Assembly: GCA_030340625.1 (NCBI GenBank)
Contig: JAOPHQ010003695.1
Span: 62,001-126,000, forward strand
Length of the DNA stretch: 64,000 nucleotides
DNA from: Merluccius polli
Taxonomy: Eukaryota > Chordata > Actinopteri > Gadiformes > Merlucciidae
Direction of reading: 5' to 3'
Shown: positions 11,131 through 23,532 of the stretch, in pieces
Numbering within the stretch: the first letter of the stretch is position 1
Layout of the letters: each line of letters begins with the position of its first letter
Program-made: the position numbers and the translations under genes
The notes under the pieces: generated by a model
Databases searched by the model: none
What the model saw: the letters and a program-made list of their open reading frames with translations, nothing else
What the model was told of the DNA's origin: nothing

Positions 11131-14100
11131 GTATAAATCTATAGACATAAAGGGAGGGTTAGATATGTGTTAGATAGAAGACAAACATGCTTATAAGAGA
11201 ATAATAGTTGGTTGCTGCTACTAATTTATATTCGTCTTGCCTTGCGGCCGCACTGAGCCCCCATGGCCAGCAGAGTCTTCACGCAATCAATGTACTGCTG
11301 TTTCCGACGGGCAAGCTCCATGGCAATGAGCGTGGGTACCGTGCTGAGCTCCCTCAGCTCCCTGACCAGGCAGTTGTATGATATCACTGCGACGTGAAGA
11401 GGGGTCAGTCCTTTTGGGGGGGGACAGCAAATTCACCGCATGTGAAAGAAACACATGGTAGTGCGTGAGAAGTGGTCCCAAGATGGACAGGAAATGTATA
11501 CAATTACTGATTGCTAATATTCTGTAGCTTTTCTACAGAATTCCCTACAGTTCCCTAAAATCTGGACTTTTTCCTTGGCTACTTTGCAAAAAATGTTTTC
11601 AATTAACTAATTAGAAACTTGTAAATGTTGGAATATTTTGTTTTTGTAGACCCATTTCCTTGACTGAAGAGCTGAAAACTTAATTCATTCTTTTTTTTTT
11701 TTTCTTAATTCACATCTCAATAGGTTTGAATAAGTGTCACTCACCTTCATAATTGAATAGGTCAATATCAATTGGTTGCATATTCCCAAGGCTCTTATGG
11801 ATGGTCTGTTAAAATAGAGAACTATATGAAGCCTTTTATAAACATACCATAAAACGAGAAGAGTACAGAGTATAGTCAGAGGTGGGTAGATGGTTTTCAC
11901 CAAACCCTCTCTGGACCCCCAGAAGTCAATTGATAATTTTATCGTCACACTGTTCAACAACTTCCATATCATCCACATACAACATCACACAAATAAAAGC
12001 CACGAAGCATTAAAATGGTGTTTACCTGGAGGGTGAGGACATGACCTTTCTCAGCACATACATGGAGAGGAGAGCGCCCCCAGTGGTCATTGGTGTTGAC
12101 CTTTGCCCCCAGCAGGAGCAGGTCTTGGACTATCAAATGCTGATCTGTTAAAACCGCTATCTGCAAGGCACTCTGGGTAAATAAAAAAAGGGTGGCCATT
12201 TTAACAAGGCAGATGATTTGGAGTGTTAAAATAGCTGTTTCAGATTGGTTTACCTTGATGACAGTTGATTATATTCCAATATATATAGCGGCCCTATATA
12301 TTACATCACAGAGTTCAGTTACCCTTTTGCTAAAGGTCAAGATTTTTCTTGTTTTTCTACCGAAACGCAATTTCCATTCTCTCACTTCCTATGAGCTGTG
12401 CACGTCAGTTAACAGTCTCCGGAGCGAGACGAATAAGAACATGACAAGAACAACAACAAAGACAAGGAGAACAAATATGGAGTTTTTTTATGAAGAATTT
12501 GACAAAGCAATATCTGAAACATGTAACGGAAAAAGATATCCCTCTATTGAAAGTCCCTCCCTCTCTCTTGCCTTTCGCCACTAAACCCAAGCACACTCGG
12601 ACATCCCGCCCTCTCTCTTGCCAAGAAGGCACATTTGAAAACCATTCCAGGCATTCCGGCGTGAGATGAGGACCTGGGAATGAGGCTACCCTTTTAATAG
12701 CCTCATGAGACCATCCTGATATTATATATATATATATACATACAAGTCTGGCCTTGGTTGGGCAGCAATTGATTTCCACATATGGGCACAGCCTTATGTT
12801 GTTCAAAAGCCAATCAGATTAAATAACCAAGTGACATTCTTCAGTTAATCTTTTAACATTGTTATTCGGTCTATATCAGATAAAACAGTTTTGATGCTAC
12901 ATTGATTGCTACACTTTCCTCGGGCACCACCATTGCTTTACGCGGCACTCGTGCATTGTCATAAACTGAAACTCCCCTCTGTCAGAGGATTTCAACAGGC
13001 TCGAGGCCAGACTGATCTGCAGAGAGAAAAAGAATGTGAACTTGCTAGATCAGGATGATCTCACTCTTGAATGTCCTGGAAAATAACGCCTACGCTAACC
13101 GCCGCTTAGTCAAGTAGGCTACTTGCCAAAGAAACTTCAGGACATATAATACAAATAATGCAATCCTTTACGTGTAGACCTACATACCTGGCCATTGTGC
13201 TCTTTTGTGTCGATGAAACCACTGCTTTTCTCTGCTAGCACATAGGCTAGCGCTCTCTTACCCTGCGCCACGGCTATGTGAAGATATCTGGTAGTTGAAA
13301 ATGCCAGGAGAAAATAAATGTTGGAAAAGGTCCAAAAGAAAATAAACCAAAAAACACTAAACATGATCAACTGTGTGTGTGTGTGTCCAATCTCAAAATG
13401 CAAGTGAATTCAGAATTTAAATAAAGTGCTGTAATAACCACATACGTGTCACCGTCCTCATCCTGCATGTCCAACATCTCAGCTGTCACGTCTCCCCATT
13501 TTCTGCTTTCTTGGAATACCTGCCATTGAAACAGGCTCATGTTTCCATTCTCGGGCACTGCGGGCAAGTCCAGGACTCTCTGCGGCGGGGACCCCTGTAC
13601 ATACGGCTGACTGATGCAGCACACACTGAGGCAGGGGGAAACGTTGCGGTTCGCTGCAGGGCTTGACGGCTTGTTGGCTGCGATTTCATGAGCAGGGTTC
13701 ACGGGTCGTCTTTGTTTACATTCCAAAATGTTTGGTGGAGTGTTTTGATCTTGGGGAAATGTCCTCTTTCGGTTATATCCCTGAAAGACACATCAAGAGA
13801 GGAAAACACACATTTACGGAATGCAAAGCAAAAGTTTATTATTGTTTTTTTGCTTATTAGCCTCGGTGTGATCAGCAGTGAGCACCTTACACCAAAAGCT
13901 TTTGCTGGTGGTAAAACACGAGGCGCACTGCAATGACGTACGGAAGAGAGTACATGTGAAGTTTCGTGCGAATCAGAGAAAGGCGCATAGTTGGAAGCCG
14001 TAGACGTAGTATTTTGGAGTTTTCGCGCTGTAGCGAAAAAAAAATCCAGGCGGAAGTGGGCGTGGCCGACGTGGGGAGGTGCAGCACTAATTCCTGCATG

Positions 14101-15978
14101 TGTGGATACAAAGTTTGTGAATGTGCGACAAAGTATGCGGGAGTTATGAGCGTTATGGATTTTGCTCACAAATAGCGCCACCTAGTGGTCTTCCAAGTGT
14201 GCGACATGAACGTGACGCATAGAATATATAATGTTTCACCAGCCCCGACAACTTTGCCAAATAAAAAAGACTTTTCGTATATGTTGAGATGGTCAAAATT
14301 GCCGGCAAAGAAGACGAAAATAATAATAATACTAATACTAATAATAATAATAATAATAATAAACGAAGAAATTTCAAAAGGGACCTTTCCAGTTTTACTG
14401 GCTCGGTCCCTAATAACCCAAATACTGGGTTAGCACAGCAACTCAACTGTAGTGTTAATATAACTAACAGCTTAGTTAAACTAACCCAGCATTCTGAGTA
14501 AACCGGTAACCCAACATACGAGTTAAAACTGGCTACCCATTTGGTTGAGTTATCCTTACTAAATTCTGGGCTGGTCCTATATTAAACCAGCAGTTGGGTT
14601 ACGGTTGGGTTGTTTTTAACCCAACGTTTTTTCAATGCATAGAACAACACTGCCACCTACTGGTTGAGGGGGGCGGGCCATTTGTGAATCACGAGCTATT
14701 TGCTTTTGGATATGTGTGGATCTTCGACAAGAATGTCTCAAAAATATGTAATTGAGGAAAGAGATGCGTGTGCGTGAGTAATGATCCACAAATGCTGAAT
14801 CACACTTCACGAGCGGAATTTTCAGTTTTACGAATGCCCTTTTTTTTTTACGAATACACATTTATTTGTAAAAACCAACACAAGTTACAAATCCTAAAAT
14901 TGTGTTTGTGGAAGGAATATTTGTATGCATACAACAACACTGCCACCTACTTGTGAGGAGGGCAGGCCACTCACAATCTATTTGCTTGTGGATCTGTGCG
15001 GATCTTCGACAAGAACATCTCAAAAATGCGTAAGTGAGGAAAGAGATGCGCGTGCGTGAGTAATGACCAACAAATGCTGAGTCATACTTCACAAGTAGAA
15101 TTTTCAGTTTTGCAAATGGCTTTTTTGTTTTTACAAATGGAAAATTGTGTATTTACAAAAACACAATATATTTACAAGTACACCCGTATTTTGTAAAAAC
15201 CAAAATACAAGTTACAAATTAGAAATTTGTATTTGTGGTAACACGTGTGCAAATCAAAAATAGTTGTAGATCACCCTCTGTGCGTTTACAGGTATTAATG
15301 AGACAAATTTAAGCCCATAGATAGCGATTACGATTCAAAATAAATAACGCATCCTCTCCAGAGCCGTTAGTCCGTTCTGTAGAAACATGGCGGTGCAACA
15401 TGGCGGGCTCCGCGGAAGAGGACCCGCTCCCCATGTAGGGGCTCATTCTAAGGTCACGGAAATACAACAATTCTTATTTTCATGTCCGTTTAAAAAAAAA
15501 AAAATTCAGGTCCATAAAGTCGAAGTTTGTAAAGACGTACACCGTATCCGACGCGTTTTATCCCATAGACTTAAACGCGATATCGTTGTTGGGATACGTC
15601 AACGTCGCCGCCATATTGGAGAGTGTGACCAAATACAAGTAAACGGGAGAGCCGTTTTGTTTTTTCCGGGATAAAAAGCGCTAAAACGTTTATATTTCAA
15701 TGTTGTTGGTTTTTTAATGTAGTTTATTTTATTATGATATTAAAACACGCATGAAATTAAACCGCATACTTTGTGAAATAAAACATAAAAGCAGTCAGAC
15801 TCCCATCCGCGTTGCGGGACAGCCGTACAAACGACACACACACATTGTGAGACGTCTTTACCGCCTGGCTCCCGGCCTGCCGCCTGTGTAGCTGGATGAG
15901 CTCCCGGACGGTGACCCTGGTCCCGGTGGGTCCGGCGTGGTGGTGGTGGTGGTGCCGCCGCAGCCTCTGACCCAACAT
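10029..15978 (-). CDS. nfkbiz: NF-kappa-B inhibitor zeta (I-kappa-B-zeta), compact form
   Basis: Nine coding exons: 15978-15862, 13780-13446, 13287-13188, 12172-12026, 11805-11745, 11410-11241, 10830-10720, 10410-10243 and 10124-10029. Phases agree throughout and give 434 residues. Exon 1 has a His6 run and GTRVTVRELIQLHRRQ (about 19-34), matching the OCA-type peptide of I-kappa-B-zeta. Exon 2 ends with SLFQWQVFQE and DEDGDT, the entry to the ankyrin repeats (about 145-400; PLHVCAEKGH, LTPLHVAV, GNTALH, NLENDQPVHLVP). The product is a nuclear NF-kappa-B cofactor induced by innate signals. The linker is much shorter than in the ~718-residue mammalian protein, so extra exons between 13781 and 15861 cannot be excluded. 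The exon 6 donor is GC (AAG|GCAAGA). nfkbid was the alternative; the OCA peptide and the FQWQ block argue for nfkbiz. Confidence 0.85.
11044..11128. repeat. (CA)n microsatellite in nfkbiz intron 6
   Basis: Uninterrupted CA dinucleotide run of about 85 bases. Confidence 0.95.
12173..13187. other. nfkbiz intron 4, no gene seen
   Basis: Contains an open stretch without coding features, a short (TA)n run at about 12723-12737 and possible old repeat sequence at 12560-12720. No recognisable protein or RNA. Confidence 0.4.
14395..14640. repeat. AACCCA/TGGGTTA-rich element in nfkbiz intron 1
   Basis: Dense alternation of TAACCCA and TTGGGTT words in both orientations, resembling a MITE family common in fish. 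It is preceded by an (AAT)n run at 14320-14362. Ends not resolved. Confidence 0.4.
14634..15240. repeat. Two-copy tandem duplication, unit about 295 bp
   Basis: The same order of words occurs twice: AACACTGCCACCTACT at about 14645 and 14936, GGATCTTCGACAAGAA at 14719 and 14999, then GGAAAGAGATGCG, AATGCTGA and ATTTTCAGTTTT. The second copy has several substitutions. It lies in nfkbiz intron 1. Confidence 0.8.
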
Positions 15979-16173
15979 GGCCGCCCCCCGCAGTACAGAC
16001 ACGGTCACTTCAGCGCAGCCCGTCGGTTATGTGATATCACATAACGAGCGTCCCATAGGGAGGCTTGGTCGCTAGTTCCCCCTCTCTCCGTGCCCGTGTC
16101 TCTGCGTCGGTGTCTGTCTGTCTGTATGTCCGTGTCTCGGGACGAATGGTTTTAAGCGTTAAGACAACACGGG

Positions 16174-16182
16174 CTATATAAG
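16174..16182 (-). promoter_or_regulatory. Possible TATA box upstream of nfkbiz
   Basis: CTTATATAG on the minus strand, about 200 bases upstream of the proposed nfkbiz start codon, in a GC-rich tract. Position and orientation fit a core promoter; there is no transcript evidence. Confidence 0.3.
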
Positions 16183-16281
16183 ACGTGATATTGGCCTCAA
16201 CACAACTCCTGCATTTCTTCATTCCTGAACATGCCCGCACAAAGACGCCCACATGAGGAAGTGGGAGGCATGCGCCGCCGC

Positions 16282-16312
<31 letters not shown>
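16282..16312. repeat. (CAT)n microsatellite
   Basis: Ten CAT units in the GC-rich region upstream of nfkbiz. Confidence 0.9.
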
Positions 16313-17285
16313 GCCGCCGGCGCACGTGCCAACGGAATTCGAGGCGGGAAAAAAAATACGTTACGCATGCGTGTCACAATACGTTAGCGCACACAAGTAG
16401 TGCGTGCAGTGTTGCCAGATTGGGCGGTTTTCCGCCCAATTGGGCAACTTTTGTTTACGTCAGGCGGGGAAAAAACACATTGGGCTGGTGAATAAAATTT
16501 GGGCTGCTTTTGTCCACATTTGGCGAGTTTTAATATTGTGAAAACAGCACTCTTTCTCTCTCTTTTAAATAAATAAATAGCTTTAATATATAAATAAATA
16601 GCTTTAATAAAAAAATAATTGATGCAAGTTGTAGGTTATTCAATCGGCATCTTTTTCTTTTTTTTTCAATCGGCATTATGTCATTTGGCAACTTAACCAT
16701 GACGTCAGTTCAGCAAAGCCGCTGTCGCACCAAAATTGTACCGGGGGCGAAAATTGTACCGCCTACGTAATCCAGGTTCCAACATTCCAAACCTGCCCGG
16801 CAACAGACGTACGCGTCGAACGATGACGTAGGAAGGTGGGTGCGCACACTGTAAACATTCGCGAACGCGCTCATTCATTGAGCGCTGATCACTGGAACAG
16901 ATAACACTTATTTTACAAATGACATTTATTAGCGTTGCTAACTTTATATTTGTATTGTATTTAATTGTTTAATCGCATTCAGATCGCAATTCAATCGCAT
17001 TTAGAGTGTTTAACGTGTATCGTAGTCTAGCTAGCTAGCTTGTGTTCATTTAATTTAAATTACATTTATTAGCGTTGCTAACTTTATATTTGTATTGTAT
17101 TTCATTCTTTAATCGCATTTAGAGTGTTTAACGTGTATCGTAGTCTATCCAGCTAGCTTGTGTTCATTTAATTTAGATAGATAGATAGGTAAGCAGACAG
17201 ATAGATAGATTTTAGGTTTATAGGTTTTTCTTGTTGATTGAAAATGGTGTCCCTTAATTCTATTTTCTTGTATCTGTCGTCTCAG

Positions 17286-20200
17286 GTGTATGAAGCAGGG
17301 CTCTCTCTCACGGAGAAACGGCAGATCCGGAGGGATGCCAAAAAATTCACTCTTAAAGGTATTCTGTAATTAAATAACATTTTATGCAGTCCATCTTAAT
17401 TCATCTTCCATTTTCACAAATTAGTAGGCCCTGCAAAGGAAACTGAATTAAATCATAAGCAATCTACAGCTGATGCAGTGCTGATGTATGTTCAATCCCT
17501 CTTTCTAGGAAATCATATGTACTACCTTGGGGAGAATGGCCTTTCAATGAGGAGGGTGATCCTCACGGAGAAAGAGAAGGATGAGGTCCTGGCAGAAGTC
17601 CATGCTGGCCACTTTGGAGCCAAGAGGATGCAGGAGAAGGTCAACCAACGCTTCTACTGGAAGACCATTACCAGAGATGCTCAGGACTGGGCAAGTGATC
17701 AATTTGTTCAAGTTGTGTTTGATCCAGATCAGCTCCAATATTTCCTGTGATACGCTGATGCCGCATGCACATGAGATTTAAAGAATAATTTATAGTGATT
17801 GCCTTATATAAGTAATTGTTCATTCAAACTACTGTGACACACAAAGAAAATCGCCTCTACTCCAGAGCATATTATTAAATATGTTGTGTTAAATCTCCTT
17901 GTGTTGTAAAGGTGAAAACCTGTATGTCATGCCAGAGGTTTGAGCAAGTGAAAACGGAGGCACCAGAGTTGAAGCCCATCAAACCAAAGTCACCATGGCA
18001 TATGATTGGTGAGATATCTTGCTTTTGGGTTCTGTGAAACGGTTACAACCTCTCTGTGGCAGGGTTGGCCCTCACCACACGCCACCTAAGTGGCTTCTCT
18101 TGGGGCCCTCCGACACAGGACACGGGTAGATGGTAGTTGCAAGTTGTTTATTGGGAGATTAAGGCTGGTGGTATTCTTTCCTTAATGTACTGTATTGCCT
18201 TTTCTATCTCTATAACATCATGGCCTTTGGGCAGGTACTGAGTACAATTTGGCATGTGTTTATTTCTGTCCCTACTCTAGGTGTTGACCTAATTGGACCA
18301 TTCAAAGCCTCAAAGAATGGGAACCACTTCTGTCTGACAGCAACTGACTTCTTCACCAAGTGGGTGGAGGCCAGGCCCATCAAGGACAAGACTGCAGCTG
18401 CCACATCACAGGTGTCTAAATCATAGCAACATTTGCAGCGTAGTCACATATTGTGAATGCAGAATGTTGTTAAAACTGACAGAAAAGTTTGGCTTACAAT
18501 TTTATTTTGGGGGGGGGGGTTGGATAATGATTTCAGTTTCTTTTGATGTTCCACAGGCTTTGATGGACATTTTCTACACTCATGGTGCTCCTGAGGTCAT
18601 CTTGACAGACCAGGGTCGTGAATTCTGGAACAAGGTGAAGTATTTACACATATGTGTTATTTAACAATGATTGATTAACACTGGCAACAAGAAACCTAAT
18701 AACTGTTGAATTCCTTAATTCAGGTAAACAAGTCCCTGTTTGAGGAGTTTGGTGTCACGCACCGAATCACATCTGCATACCATCCTCAGGTATAGTATAT
18801 ATTATGTATGGGATAATGTACAGTGAGACGGTCGTTATTGAGAAATAAAGCAACAGGGTGATGCAGGACCCCGACGCGAATATGATCAGAACGGCAGGCG
18901 AAGGGTCGCTAACAGGCGGGTAGTCCGGCAGGCAGGGGTCGGCAACAGGGTTCAGCAACAGGCGGGTAGTCAGACAGGCGGGGTTCGGCAACAGGGTTCA
19001 GCAACAGGCGGGTAGTCAGGCAGGTGGGGTTCGGCAACAGGGTTCAGCAACAGGCGGGTAGTCAGGCAGGCGGGGTTCAGCAACAGACAGGTAATCAGAT
19101 CACTGGAACAAGGTGGGGTAGCACGAACTGGCATCGGCTGGCTGGAGAACCCTGGCTTAAATAGGGAATGGTGATTGCTGATTAGAAACTGGTGTGTTGG
19201 GGAACTGATCATTAGTGGTGACAATCGGCCACTAGTTGGGGGTGTTGGACAGTGTAGCAGGACGTGGTGTAACAATAACAGACCGTAGAATGCCCTAATT
19301 GACCATCAGAATAGTATTCAACAAAGCTGTGTAATAAAGAAATATAACTGACATAAAAGAAAGATCAATAAGCTTCAAAATAATGTTACTATTAACTTAT
19401 ACATATTTATGACACTCTTTCAATTCTCTATTCTCCTTGCTTGTACTTTGCTGTTTTTACAGACCAACGGATTGGATGAGAGGACCAATCAGACACTGAA
19501 GAGGTCCATTGGCAAGACCCTTGATGGACAACAGGAGAGGTGGGAAGACAAATTAAAAGAAATTGTTTTTTCAAATAACTGTTGTGTCCAAGCCTCTTCC
19601 AGGTATTCGCCCTATCGTCTGATGTATGGACGGGAGCCACGTCTGTTTTCAGAGGTGTGTAGTGGTTGACTTTTTAATATTACCATATTAACAATTTCTA
19701 AATCAACATTTTTACTCTTCAGGGAGGAAGTTACACTTTGTATGGTATGAGGAGACGACTTAACAGTGGGGAATCAACTTGAAGAGTATATATGTCAAAA
19801 TAATAATTTCTATGAGGCTGATTGGAACATACTTTTATTGCTTGTCCTTTGCCTTTCTTTTTCCTATGTTGCTTAAGACCACTGGAGATCTTCCAGATGA
19901 TGTGGACATTGCTTCTCCAGATAAGGAGGACATTGAGAAATACGTCCAGGCAAGGGCTGAGAGCGATGGAAAGGTCAATGACAAGGCAAGTGTTTTATAA
20001 ATGTGACGCAAATTATTTATATTATTATCATTATTTATGTTTTTGCTTTATATTTGAGGACATCACCAGTAGTTAAGTTAGTTGCCTTGCACAGAAAGGC
20101 AATTGCGAGGGTAGAATATTCATATTTCGATTAACTATCCTGCATCAGGTGACTGCCAACATAGAGAAGGCCCAGGAGAGACAGAAGGAGTCATATAAGA

Positions 20201-20406
20201 GGAGGACCAAGAGGGGGACCAAGCGCTTCAGGATCACACCAGGCATGGAGGTCCTGAAGAAGAATGAGAGGAAGCGTGGAAGGCATGGTAACACAATGGA
20301 CCCAGATTGGCCAACTTTGTACAGGTAAATGGTTAAGATACCAAAAAATGGTTAAGACATCAAAGGCATCAAGTTCTAACACATATCCTTTCTTTAATTG
20401 TATATA

Positions 20407-20453
<47 letters not shown>

Positions 20454-20583
20454 AAGACCACCCACCTCATCACCAAGGAGGAGATAATCCACAATCTGCA
20501 GTGAACAACCACATGGCCCTAGTCGCATCTGTGTTTTGTTTTTGGTTTAGTTTTGTTCATGCGCGTTTTGATATTTTTCAAGT

Positions 20584-20616
<33 letters not shown>

Positions 20617-21857
20617 TTAAACAAAACTCATCTAGCTCTCACATTGATGTTTGATATTTTCAGGGTTACTGAGGTTACTGAGAATAACCTTGTGCAGCTG
20701 GAGACCTTGGATGGAAAGCCATTGAAGACCAAGACACCCTATGCTTCAGTGAAGCCTGTGCGGAGAAGTATGTTAATTGAATGATTAAAATCTAGACTAT
20801 AGACTATACTGAGAAGTGATAATGAAGCTTTTTTATAAGGTGATTCTTTCCCCTTTAGGATCCCAGGCTGCCTGGCCCACCAAGGAAACTGTGTCCAAGC
20901 CAGCAGATTCAGATCATCATGACCTGCTCAGCTCAGAGTTGGAGGACCCACTAGAGGTAAATATTTCTTGGAGTAGTCTTAACTTCACTTGCTTTGCAAG
21001 TTAAATACTTTGGTTGCTCATCAATTATATGCTCACATTGTTGCTATGAGTATGTATGAGTGAGAAGTTTGTTTTGTTTGTTTCAGGACTTTGATGTTGT
21101 CCTCACTAGTGTCCAGCCAGGCCAGGCTTGTCCAGCTTCACTGAGCAAAAGGGTGGAGGACTTCAGGGCCATGCTCAGCAACCCAAGTACTTGGTTGAGT
21201 GACCATGCTATGGACCATGCTCAGGCCCTGCTTAAGGCTCAGTACCCTAACATCAACGGGCTCTACGCCACCACCTCCCTAGCCTTGCTGTCCACTTTGA
21301 CCAAGCCAGCACAAGGGTTTGTACAGATACTTAATGTTTCTGCAAATCACTGGGTTACGGTAAGTGACATTGGCTGCTGGGGAGGTTCAGTGAACATTTT
21401 TGACTCCCTAGGACACACCAGGACAGAGGTCTTCATTGAACAGGTCACAGGTCTGCTTTCTTTTCCAGGGAAGAGTGTCCGACTGCAGTGGCCTGACATA
21501 CAGCAGCAGGCAGGTGGCTCAGATTGTGGACTGTTTGCTATTGCCAACAGTTTTGCTCTCTGCAGCGGTGAGGGTCCCACCACAGTCCAATACCATCAAG
21601 GACAAATGCGCAGTCACCTCTTTTCCTGTTTTCAGGCTGGAGAAATGCAACTCTTCCCTAGAGCCATGAGGTCCCCCACTGCCGAGCCATTCGCCATTGA
21701 TGTGGATGTGCACTGCCTCTGCAGACGGACCATCCGGCAAGGAAAAGAACCTCAGGTCCCTTGCAGGAGGTGTGGTAGGCCCTTTCACCAGTCCTGTCTT
21801 TCCCATGTACAGAATATTTATGAATACATTTGTCCAAATTGTCAAATCATATTCTAA
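17286..21857 (+). CDS. Ginger transposase: integrase, Ulp1-like protease and PHD finger
   Basis: Twelve exons with consistent phases (691 codons plus stop): 17286-17358, 17509-17690, 17912-18008, 18281-18411, 18557-18634, 18724-18789, 19463-19654, 19878-19985, 20149-20324, 20664-20767, 20859-20956 and 21087-21857. Domain order is an H2C2 zinc motif (VHAGH ... CMSC); a DDE integrase core (GVDLIGPF, LTDQGREF, LDERTNQTLK) with a GPY/F-like SPYRLMYG; a basic linker; a C48-type protease (NHW, NIFDSLG, GGSDCGLFA, giving His, Asp, Cys); and a C-terminal PHD finger (CLC..CRRC..FHQSC..CPNC). Two introns use GC donors (17691, 19986). The N-terminal exon with the start codon is not located. Open throughout and apparently intact; it would cut and reinsert the element. 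Confidence 0.8.
18880..19100. repeat. Minisatellite inside a Ginger intron
   Basis: About four copies of a ~46-bp unit built on GCAACAGGGTTCAGCAACAG and GCGGGTAGTCAGGCAGGCGG. It belongs to a longer insert (about 18830-19275) that also includes a TTAAATAGGGAATGGTGATT stretch, perhaps LTR-derived. Confidence 0.8.
20409..20450. repeat. (TC)n microsatellite
   Basis: About 21 TC units in a Ginger intron, followed at about 20595-20617 by a short (TA)n run. Confidence 0.9.
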
Positions 21858-22061
21858 CTATTCTGCTCAGTTTTTCTTATGTCTTTGTAGGACTGGTAGG
21901 TATGTGTCCCTTTGCTGGAGACTTATTTGATTCTTGTTAACATTCAGATTTTCCTTAATAGTTCTACTGTCAATATTGCTGTTCGTATGTTATGGATATT
22001 GTATATATTTAATGCATCTTCTAAACAATATAATATAGCCTGATAAATGATTAATTTCTGG

Positions 22062-22067
22062 AATAAA
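22062..22067 (+). terminator. Polyadenylation signal of the Ginger gene
   Basis: AATAAA about 205 bases after the transposase stop codon, within an AATAAATAAA run. Confidence 0.5.
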
Positions 22068-22084
22068 TAAAATGTTTAATGCTT

Positions 22085-22166
22085 GTTAATTTTGTACAAC
22101 ACTTTGGTCAACAGTTGTTGTTTTTAAATGTGTTCTATAAATGCATTTGAGTTGAGTTGAGTCAGC

Positions 22167-22197
<31 letters not shown>
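22085..22197 (+). mobile_element. LINE/SINE 3' tail with A-run
   Basis: GTTGTTTTTAAATGTGTTCT then GAGTTGAGTTGAGT and a run of about 27 A. This resembles the 3' end of fish L2-type retroposons inserted in the Ginger 3' region. Confidence 0.45.
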
Positions 22198-22201
<4 letters not shown>

Positions 22202-22311
22202 CTCTAAAGGTCTGTACCTTGACGTTGGTGAGAGGGCTTACTACTAAAACAGACCATTTTTCCATTCCATTTCTGTTTTTCATTGTGGTTTTGTTTCCTT
22301 CTTTGTCTATC

Positions 22312-22456
22312 CTTATCTCAAAGACATCGTGACAGGAAGAGTTTACCATGCAGAGGCCAAAGAACACACCAGGGACATCAAGAATCAGCATCTTCTGGAA
22401 GTGTGGTGCATCAACCTGAACCTGGAACAAGCTAGACCTGTCACTCAGCGCTTATA
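22312..22456 (+). pseudogene. Unrecognised exon-like remnant
   Basis: One open frame, YLKDIVTGRVYHAEAKEHTR onward to EQARPVTQRL and a TAA stop at 22454-22456. It has a protein-like composition but no ATG and no family I recognise. It could be a last exon of a transposon gene or chance. Confidence 0.2.
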
Positions 22457-23136
22457 AATGACATGCATCAAGAAACTGCACCATCACATTTTTCATTTTA
22501 TATTGAAGCATGATCATTACATATAAGTTTGTTGTCAATGTTATATCTGAGGCAAATAATTAAATGTTATTCATATGTGGCCTGGTGTTAGATTAATTTA
22601 AATGAGACTGAGATTGAAAGGGTTAAGTGATGCTATGTGTAATGGTAGTGGTAGTATGTTGTGTTAGTGCAGTGGACAATAGTGCAAACAGTGTTAATAG
22701 ATTATACATAGAGAAGACAGACTGGTTCAGAAAATCATTTATGCCCTAGCGTTCATATTTCTTTAACTCCTGAGATGAGATAAGAACGAGCCTCATTACA
22801 AAGATGTCCTATTCTTAGATCACAAATGATCTGCCACTTTGTTAAATAAATATTTCCCCATACTGTGCTTGTTTTGATTTCATTTTCAACTTTACCTTAC
22901 TCAAATTAATGGTAAGGTTTAGCCCAAAAAAAAACACTATATTAAGGATATTTTTTTATAGATTAGATTATTTTAAGTTATCTACTTTTCTGTACATATA
23001 TTATAAACTTATTTATTTATATTATCAATGTATTTATCTATTTCTCTAAACAGTTATAGCTAAATGTTATGGGGATAACGTGAATAAAAACAAAAACACA
23101 TTTACCAGTTAGTAAAAACCTAAAATCTGTCTGCTT

Positions 23137-23532
23137 ATCTATCTATATATCTATCTATCTATTATCTATCTAACTATCTATTATCTATCTATCTAACTAT
23201 CTATTATCTATCTAACTATCTATTATCTATCTATCTAACTATCTATTATCTATCTATCTATTATCTATCATCTATCTAACTCTTATCTATCTATCTATTA
23301 TCTATCATCTATCTAACTCTTATCTATCTATCTATTATCTATCATCTATCTAACTCTTATCTATCTATCTATTATCTATCATCTATCTAACTCTTATCTA
23401 TCTATTATCTATCTATCTATCTGAATTAAATGAACACAAGCTAGCTAGCTAGACTATGATACACGTTAAACACTCGGTTGCTATTATCTATATATCTATC
23501 TATCTATCTATCTATCTATAATCTATCTATCT
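23137..23532. repeat. (TATC)n microsatellite, two blocks
   Basis: Interrupted TCTA/TATC arrays at about 23137-23422 and 23486-23532, at the right subterminal region of the Ginger element. The matching (GATA)n at about 17178-17212 is in the left subterminal region, so the satellite appears to be part of the inverted repeat. Confidence 0.9.

Noticed and set aside
13699..14181. Minus-strand 160-codon open frame overlapping nfkbiz exon 2
   Set aside because: It is in a different frame from the ankyrin gene, has no recognisable domain and crosses the exon 2 acceptor and intron.
10029..15978. Calling the ankyrin gene nfkbid (I-kappa-B-NS)
   Set aside because: The short length would fit, but the OCA-type first exon and FQWQ block are I-kappa-B-zeta traits.
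22086..22430. Minus-strand open frame containing a Phe run
   Set aside because: The Phe run is the complement of the A-tail of a retroposon; no family resemblance.
23137..23532. Possible CRISPR-like or regulated tandem array
   Set aside because: It is a tetranucleotide satellite without spacers; the genome is a vertebrate.
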